This document shows, one piece after another, positions 59,001 through 64,000 of a stretch of 64,000 nucleotides of DNA. Numbering within the stretch: position 1 is the first letter of the stretch; every line of letters begins with the position of its first letter. Both the position numbers and the translations under genes were made by a program. The DNA is from Sarcocystis neurona (Eukaryota > Apicomplexa > Conoidasida > Eucoccidiorida > Sarcocystidae): the NCBI GenBank assembly GCA_000727475.1, contig KL647311.1:1413017-1477016 (forward strand). Direction: 5' to 3'. Under the pieces are notes generated by a model. That model had not been told where the DNA came from and searched no databases. It saw only the letters and a list, made by a program, of their open reading frames with translations.

Positions 59001-61383
59001 TTTGCGTCGGGGCGACAGACACACACGCGTCCACGGGGACGCCTGTCTCGGGGTGTATGTAGACATGTGTGTTAATACAGGTATATGTATATATATGTAT
59101 ATATTCTGCTCCTTTTCTTCCCGTCTCCACCGGCTTCCCGCCTTCCTGGCAGTCTCGCTGAGTCGCAGATGTAGGATCGCATCTTTGTGTGGTACAAAAA
59201 CCCACACAAATGACGTCTCGTCTCCTGTGCGTGCCCTGCTTCTTCTTCTCTGCTGCTGTTTTCGCCTCACCTGCCTCGCAGCAGCAGTCGCTGCGGAGAA
59301 AACGTTTGGGAACGCTCACACACATACACATGCAAAACTGAGACACGCCTGCAAGGGGAAACACCCGCCTTGTGAGACAGCTGCTCACACGATCCTCCCT
59401 TCCCGGAGACCGGGGCAGCCGCTAGGAGACCCGCCTTACTAGACGTGCGTGAGACGCACATACAAAAAATATTCACGCACATATCTGTATATGCGCACAA
59501 ATATAAACATACAGATATGCTTAATTATACGTACATATACACATGTACACGTATCTGTGCACTCCTTCCTATATATGCACAGGTGTACACGGCGACGTAT
59601 GTAGCCATGTTCACATGTTCGAGCGAAGGTGTAGAGTATATCGACGAGAAAACAGGGACGCGAGACGTCTTTGCAGACGCACGTGTACTGGCCAGCCAGA
59701 CATAAACACCTGGAAAATGAGACGATTTCTTTGCTGCTAGTGCCGCTGCAGCTACCTTTTGAGCTGCTGCTTCAACTCCGGGCGGTCGCTCACACACGTA
59801 CCGACAGGAGCGCATGCAAAGACACCCATACACAGACACGCACGCACACGTGATATGACTCATATATATACACAAGTGTGTATGTGTACATGCGTGGCGA
59901 ACATACATATCTATATACGCGTCGTAGCTTTCTGTTATCTATGTTACGTGCATATGTGATGTGTATGGATGTTTTTCCCGTATATTGTAGATATGTACGT
60001 TGCACGTTATACACACATATAACATACATATGTGAAGGACCCCAGTATATGGACCGAAAAACCGTATGTGGATGTCACACACATATACTGTCCGTATGTA
60101 TGTATAGTATGTGCGTAAAGATAGCTTTCTCGTGTACGTATACGTAGGCTGAACCTGCAGCTGACGCACAGAGATGTGCACGCCTCGTATTATAAGAGTC
60201 CGCACAGGCAAGCAGGACTTCGTCCATATAACGAGCAGACCGGAACACTACTAGGGTGTACGTATATATGTGTATATATAGGGGGTTCTTCTCTCTCACA
60301 CGAGTCCGTAGAGCCCCGTCACTACGGCGATGATGCCTGTCATGCTGTGTGGAAACTTTCTTCTTCTTGTCTGTCATATGAGAACTACTACGACGGTCCT
60401 CTTACTACTGCTAGTACGACTATTACGAGTTTTACACTGCGACCGCTCACACATTCACATACTTCGCCAGCGTTCCTCCCTGTCAATCATATGCACCTCT
60501 CCTGCAAATCATCCAGATACATGTTGACCTTACGCGGGCAGGCACACACGTATATGTGTATATATACATATGTATATGTAAAGTATTCATGTATACATAC
60601 AGGTTATACGCAGAGAGTTTACAACAGGACAGCCCATCTCATATGATTTGTGTGTGTAGATCTCTTTGTCGCACGCAGGGCTAAGGCGCTGCAAGTCTTC
60701 TGTACAGATATACACGTATATTATTGTACTCACGCCCGACCAGGGATAAATAGGTGCACACCTTCTTTTACGCATATTATTATAAAGCCAGGCGAGTCGT
60801 CGCCGATTTGCAGGTTTGTGTCGAGATTATCCACGTTACTTGCCTACAGGTTCGGGAAGTCCTGAACATAGGGGCAACGCGTTATGCGGAATTTAGTAGG
60901 GTCTACAACGTGTTGTTCTGCTTTGCCGCAAAAGACAACGCACAGAGAACTCGTACGCACGCGGGACTGCCACGGGGCAGTTGCGTTCCCCGCGTGTGCG
61001 GTGCAGAAGTTCTCGTTGCCCTGCCGCCAGCAAAGAAGTGAACACACATCCCCGTTGCTCACCCCGTGTGGCTTTCTCATCAGTTGCAAGCTGGAAAAAT
61101 TTGTCCAGTCCCTTTTCGACTTCGTTCCAAAAAGGTCGACTACGCAAACCCCCGTTGTCGTACCCATTTGGACGCCCGCTTCGGCACAGGAACGGCAGAG
61201 AAACAAAAGTCCACACAGCCACTCGTTTTTATGCACACACTGCAGGGCGGGAAGCTTCTGAAAAAGCATTACCTCAGATTCAGAGTCGTAAATGGGGTCG
61301 CATTCGTCGACCACCTTGACCGCGCCCCTCATCGCCTCGTCGATAGCAGACATCTTCTTTCCCAAAATTTTGTTGGATGCCAT
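44001..61383 (-). CDS. PDCD4-like translation regulator with three MA3 domains, 517 aa, ten exons
   Basis: PDCD4-family proteins use MA3 domains to bind the helicase eIF4A and restrain cap-dependent translation. The exons join as 61383-61273, 57969-57810, 55530-55292, 54574-54411, 52634-52473, 51599-51446, 48863-48714, 46756-46613, 44907-44728 and 44090-44001. All introns are GT-AG and all phases match. N-terminus: MASNKILGKK, then VDECDPIYDSESE, resembling the DPNYD acidic box before MA3-1 in PDCD4/plant MRF proteins. MA3-1 is about 78-207 (FDTFMKVARAALEEYS ... SADDLDLDVPGAADRV). MA3-2 is about 229-347 (FKEAVRDFLLDFFDSGN ... MVSNALDHLYGKIL ... ARAVADEILPPSFL). MA3-3 is about 395-517 (FKEKVRECLYEYFEV ... 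KLDIPDVETQLPKLVEV), ending at the stop. The ATG has A at -3 and G at +4. Animal PDCD4 has two MA3 domains and plant relatives four, so three is notable. The introns hold almost all repeats in this part of the window. Confidence 0.92.
44728..44907 (-). CDS. MA3-protein exon 9: core of MA3-3
   Basis: Residues 429-488. AAELVRKVLVVCMEKAATG, a short Ser/Gly/Asn insert, AFKLLRELLKHAYIDEEMI and YKGFDQARNLIAE. Acceptor TTGCGCAG, donor GAG|GTGCGT, phase 0. Confidence 0.94.
45062..45253. repeat. 21-bp minisatellite, about nine copies
   Basis: Units such as CACCTCACGCAGCTGTCAAYA with few changes, in MA3-gene intron 44908-46612. On the gene's sense strand each unit contains GAGGTGT, resembling a 5' splice site, and reads as repeated C.RC.DS. 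The period is a multiple of three. Confidence 0.9.
45409..45990. repeat. Large imperfect inverted repeat (foldback) in an intron
   Basis: The left arm (45409-45585) starts CAAAATTGGCTGGGGAAAA. The right arm (45813-45990) is its reverse complement, ending TTTTCCCCAGCCAATTTTG. Shared inner blocks include TCTTCAACCC.TCTACAGCAC and GCGCGGCGCCCTGCTTC. The arms are about 178 bp, visibly well over 75% alike, with a 227-bp spacer. It may be a foldback mobile-element remnant or a pre-mRNA hairpin. Confidence 0.88.
46330..46612. repeat. CTG/CAG triplet tract beside MA3-gene exon 8
   Basis: Interrupted CTGCTG runs just downstream (in gene sense) of the donor at 46612. A second CAG-rich block at 46770-47120 lies just upstream of the acceptor, so exon 8 is bracketed by triplet repeats. 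Confidence 0.8.
46613..46756 (-). CDS. MA3-protein exon 8: first half of MA3-3
   Basis: Residues 381-428. VWTGTDPDKKETTEFKEKVR, then ECLYEYFEVLDLPDCVQRLE. Acceptor CACGTGCAG, donor CAG|GTGTGC, phase 0. Confidence 0.92.
47800..48180. repeat. TA/CTAT microsatellites in MA3-gene intron
   Basis: CTATCTATCTC, ACATATATATATATACATAT and similar words in intron 46757-48713. A GTCTCCGTGTCTCCC short tandem repeat follows at 48520-48650. Confidence 0.75.
48714..48863 (-). CDS. MA3-protein exon 7: end of MA3-2 and basic linker
   Basis: Residues 331-380. ARAVADEILPPSFLADRF matches the MA3 ARAV.D..LPP.FL motif. A Gly-rich, Lys/Arg-rich linker to MA3-3 follows. Acceptor GCTTGCAG, donor AAG|GTATAA, phase 0. 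Confidence 0.94.
50215..50610. repeat. TA/CA microsatellite expanse in MA3-gene intron
   Basis: About 400 bp of ACATACATATATATAC-type sequence in intron 48864-51445; similar DNA recurs at 51000-51260. Confidence 0.8.
51446..51599 (-). CDS. MA3-protein exon 6: core of MA3-2
   Basis: Residues 279-330. QREMVSNALDHLYGKILHP, then IQLGFARLVGAIDDIALDNP. This is the most canonical MA3 sequence in the protein. Acceptor TTTTTTAAG|GC, donor GTAAAT, phase 0. Confidence 0.95.
51600..51680. repeat. A/CA-rich repeat abutting a splice acceptor
   Basis: AAAAAAAAACACACACATACACACA followed by ACATGCACAC copies. In gene sense this is a (TG)n-TATG tract then a T9 run directly before the exon 6 acceptor, serving as its pyrimidine tract. 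Confidence 0.8.
52473..52634 (-). CDS. MA3-protein exon 5: first half of MA3-2
   Basis: Residues 225-278 plus two bases. VKAFKEAVRDFLLDFFDSGN and LQHEFVKLLVEASLAKDN are typical MA3 helices. Acceptor GAGCAG, donor GTGGGT, phase 2. Confidence 0.93.
53761..53812. repeat. Near-palindrome around (TA)n
   Basis: TGTGTACGTACGTATATATA is mirrored by TACATACGTACGTACACA with small mismatches, in MA3-gene intron 52635-54410. Confidence 0.8.
54411..54574 (-). CDS. MA3-protein exon 4: end of MA3-1 and linker
   Basis: Residues 171-224 plus two bases. DVPGAADRVHLFLECACLDG continues DLDL into the family's LDVP..A motif, then KRLPEKFLVALSP and NPALQTRLAE. Donor GTACGT, phase 2. Confidence 0.92.
54590..54915. 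repeat. CAG/GCA triplet array in MA3-gene intron
   Basis: About 320 bp of (CAGCAG)n with AGGAGCAG and ATACCAGCAG variants, just upstream (gene sense) of exon 4. Open in several frames on both strands; not coding. Confidence 0.85.
55080..55260. repeat. TATG microsatellite block next to exon 3
   Basis: ATGTATGTATATGTATATGG-type sequence immediately downstream (gene sense) of the exon 3 donor; a related block is at 56410-56690 in the preceding intron. Confidence 0.8.
55292..55530 (-). CDS. MA3-protein exon 3: core of MA3-1
   Basis: Residues 91-170. EYSNTQETSKLAKTLQELQ, then AIRVALDRSREEQKNIS and QQLLRAFEKLVQSADDLDL. Enters in phase 1 (split Glu), leaves in phase 0 at GTGAGG. Confidence 0.93.
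57810..57969 (-). CDS. MA3-protein exon 2: linker and first helix of MA3-1
   Basis: Residues 38-90 plus one base. GEDCFYTVIDVAADEHRQAL matches the CVYETV..PLDE segment of PDCD4; FDTFMKVARAALE begins MA3-1. Acceptor CTGCTGCAG, donor GTAACA, phase 1. The exon 1 to 2 junction is inferred across 3.3 kb from phase and homology. Confidence 0.85.
61273..61383 (-). CDS. MA3-protein exon 1: start and acidic box
   Basis: Residues 1-37, MASNKILGKKMSAIDEAMRG through VVDECDPIYDSESE. Donor GAG|GTAATG, phase 0. The next in-frame upstream initiator is GTG, so ATG 61383 is chosen. Confidence 0.85.
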
Positions 61384-64000
61384 CGTACGAAGAGACGACA
61401 GTGACGAACAGAACACAGGCGATAGCAACACGCAAAATTCCTGTTCGAAGACGTTTACGGGAGTCGATGGATATGACAGCAGTGAAAGAATGACGTTCTG
61501 ACAAGCAGGTTAGGAGGTTTTCATCAAAGCCCTCTGTGGGACACGATCCACAACGGGCGTGGGCGTTGCACGGTGCAGACGCACCGTTGGCACGAAGAAT
61601 AACACTTACTTCTTCTTCTGGAACAGAAAGAGTCACATTAAAACGACGTTTTGAAGCACTCTCTCGATTAAGAGCGAAGGAGATATATGCAACAGATGGC
61701 TTCGGTATAAGGATGGGGAGCAACACAGAAGAACAGCCGTGTCCCGTCTGTGTGCGGCAGGGATGCGATCTACTCAAAACGATGCGGCCTTTACCGTTCT
61801 TCCGCGATGAAACTCAAAAGCTTAAGCTGTTCTACCAGGTGCGCATTCTGCGGTCAACCGAACCGGTGTCCAGCGGTGTGCTGGCAGCGACGCAGGGGGT
61901 ACACGTCCCTCACCGGTACGCGCTACTTGGTATGTCTCACCGTGTTTTCAAAATTGCTTCAGAAATGCAGGAAGTCTCACAAAACAATCAACAGGAAGCA
62001 TGCGTTATGCAGGCTCGCTCCACTGCACCGTTGAGTGCCCACTTGCGATGACTGGCGGGTTGCCCTTGCTGACCGGCAAGGAAAGCGGAAAGTATATCGA
62101 AATGCGATTGTTCAGAGCGCTCTGTTCTTCAGATCTGACGATGCAGGAGTGGCGGTGTTTGTTCGCGCCCAGCAGGGGCGGCAGAGGCGGAGTGCGCAGG
62201 CGGTGATCGGATGATTCCCGGTGGAAAGCAGGAATGTGTGCAGCCGGTGCGAAGCTGGAAAACTACGCCGAGAAGGGGGCTAAAGTCGCATGACCTGTGA
62301 CTCTCATACACGATTTTGCGATGAGAGACATAAAACAGTGGATAAAAACGTCGAAGATGAAAACACGTGCGTTTTTTTGCCGGAAGGGCTGACGGCAATG
62401 CATGACTGCTGGCTGGCTGACTCGCGTCACCCGGGTGGCTGCCGGCACAACCGAAAATGAGAACCCCGCCCTGCCGTCCTGTCCCACTCACTTCCACACC
62501 GGCTCGACAGTGGAAGGCCGGCGTGTTGCCGTGAGGAACTGGTGGCTGTAATAGATCAAACGTTCAGTTCTCAATGGCGGACATCCTATTATGTGTCCTA
62601 AGTCGAAGCCGTCAACGTTCGTTAGTCAGACTTTCCCCAGTGAACGAAAACGAAATAACTTCTTACATGTACACAACTGCGAGGCGCGTTTCACCGGGTT
62701 GTATGTTTGCTACAACACCCCTTCTCAGAGCCGGTCACGTGTAGGGCAGGAAGCTGGCATTAGTTCCTTCCTGGAAGGAGAGGGATTGTTGGGCATAAAC
62801 AAAACCCAGAGCGGCACCGTCGTGGGGCTCGCCCACATCAGCGTGGCCTCCTCACGAACGCGATCGGAAGTTTTTACATCTCCGAGCCTCACCGATTATT
62901 CAGTTTGTAGTACGCATTGTGGTGAAATTACAGCTTGGTATGCGCAGCGTGGTCTGGTCTGTGTCCTGTTCTGTACTGGCCACAATAAGGCTCTATCTAA
63001 GACCGGTCTGGCATTCGGGTTCAGTCATCTAAGGCTGCTAGAGGGTGTGCTCGCCGGCAGACGGGCCTCCCTTCTGCGTCGCTGTACACATAGGGCGCTG
63101 TGCTGTTATGTGTGCTTCCTGCAACAAGTAGAATAGGTGACTGGGCGACTTGTCTAATGTATAGAAAACGTGCTCCCCACGTGCATCTTGTGGTGACTTA
63201 CTTGAAGGTAGGTAGGGCGTCTGACAGGAATACTGTGTCTTTTCCCGGCGTGCGGGCCACGATGACACCGCCCCGGAGTGGTAGTTGACCCGCTGCTCCT
63301 GTGATATTCTGCTTCGACAACGTTCAGTTCATCGTGTTCTACTCAGTAACGGGAAAATTCCGGATTGACGTTCGACGTAGCTTGGCACCGAAACTGGTAC
63401 ACAAAATGTAGCCTTCATCAGGGTTCGCATGTTTTACTCGCGAGCAGTATTTTGAGAAAACTAAGTGCCAACCCATACGACCACGTCCGAAGGTGTCTCA
63501 CGCACGTCCAGAGTAAACCACACGGAGTACGAATCCACGTAAAGCATATACAGTATACAAATTGGTGCATGTTACGAGCCACAGGAGGATGTTACCACAG
63601 GAAAAGCCTTTGTAATTACCGTCATGTCTCAACGTACACTTGACCTCTGGCTCCGACGCAGCGTACTTACGTGGGCCAAAAATCACGCTGAAGTGCAAAG
63701 GGTGGTTTTTGCACAGAAGACGGCACTTTCCGTGAAGCACCGTCTGAGCATCTCCGTAGTGAGTGAGCATGGTAAAGGGGCGAATAGGGCCACCGAAGCC
63801 GAGGGTGGCACCTGTACACATTTTAATGTATGTAGCTACTCACAGTATATTGTCGCATGTATGCAGGACTTCTCCAAATTTCGTACGCTGAAGGATCACG
63901 TGTGCTTACTGTTGCCTGTGTGCGTTACTCTTTGACGTTCTGCTGCGCTGAAAAAACGCACCTGTGCAGTATCAGACCTGGTGACGCAGGATATTCACAT
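61384..64000. other. Upstream flank of the MA3 gene, no convincing gene
   Basis: It should contain the 5' UTR and promoter of the minus-strand MA3 gene. The longest frame is a 171-codon plus-strand frame at 61536-62051 with a CPVCVRQGC cluster, but its length is within chance expectation and no family is recognised. Base composition is balanced with few repeats, like the other intergenic parts. Confidence 0.5.

Noticed and set aside
61065..61150. Minus-strand FWNEVEKGLDKFFQLATDEK as an extra exon
   Set aside because: It looks helical and has a nearby GTGAGC, but neither frame fits between exon 1 (phase 0) and exon 2 (phase 0), and DPIYDSESE-GEDCFYTV already matches the family.
61536..62051. 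171-codon plus-strand frame with a Cys cluster
   Set aside because: A frame this long is expected about once or twice by chance in 64 kb of balanced composition; no domain recognised.

Overview
The window looks like nuclear DNA of a coccidian apicomplexan, most likely Eimeria. Three things support this. Exons and introns are full of CAG/CTG triplet runs, which read as Gln, Ala, Ser or Leu tracts depending on frame. Long introns are packed with TA/TG microsatellites, TGCATGCA words and GTCTCC-type tracts. One gene is an apicomplexan/plant-type calcium-dependent protein kinase. Repeat-rich stretches alternate with plain sequence, as described for Eimeria chromosomes. Species is not provable by eye.

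Layout. (1) 255-13414, + strand: the 3' part of a CDPK gene, ten exons, each joined by phase-compatible GT-AG introns. It runs from the catalytic loop through the C-lobe, the autoinhibitory junction and four EF-hands to a Q/A-rich tail. The N-lobe lies left of the window. (2) 13415-23496: repeat-poor, no convincing gene. (3) 23497-26817, - strand: a single-exon 1106-aa low-complexity protein of unknown function. (4) 26818-34073: repeat-poor, only weak coding hints. (5) 34074-38414, - strand: a single-exon 1446-aa alpha/beta-hydrolase related to monoglyceride lipases, with very large insertions and apparently lacking the nucleophilic Ser and the acid Asp. (6) 38415-44000: repeat-poor, with a 152-bp tandem duplication. 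(7) 44001-61383, - strand: a ten-exon gene for a 517-aa PDCD4-like protein with three MA3 domains (animal PDCD4 has two, plant relatives four). All nine junctions keep frame. (8) 61384-64000: upstream flank, no convincing gene.

The genes do not form an obvious pathway: calcium-responsive phosphorylation, a probable pseudo-lipase, a translation-inhibitor-like MA3 protein and an orphan. The repeats concentrate in the introns of the two multi-exon genes. The intergenic DNA is mostly repeat-poor, and the two single-exon genes carry their triplet repeats inside the coding sequence. The most unusual features are the three-MA3 architecture, the degenerate triad of the giant hydrolase, a codon-phased minisatellite of 3'-splice-site-like units just upstream of a CDPK exon, a 58-bp perfect palindrome and a large intronic inverted repeat.
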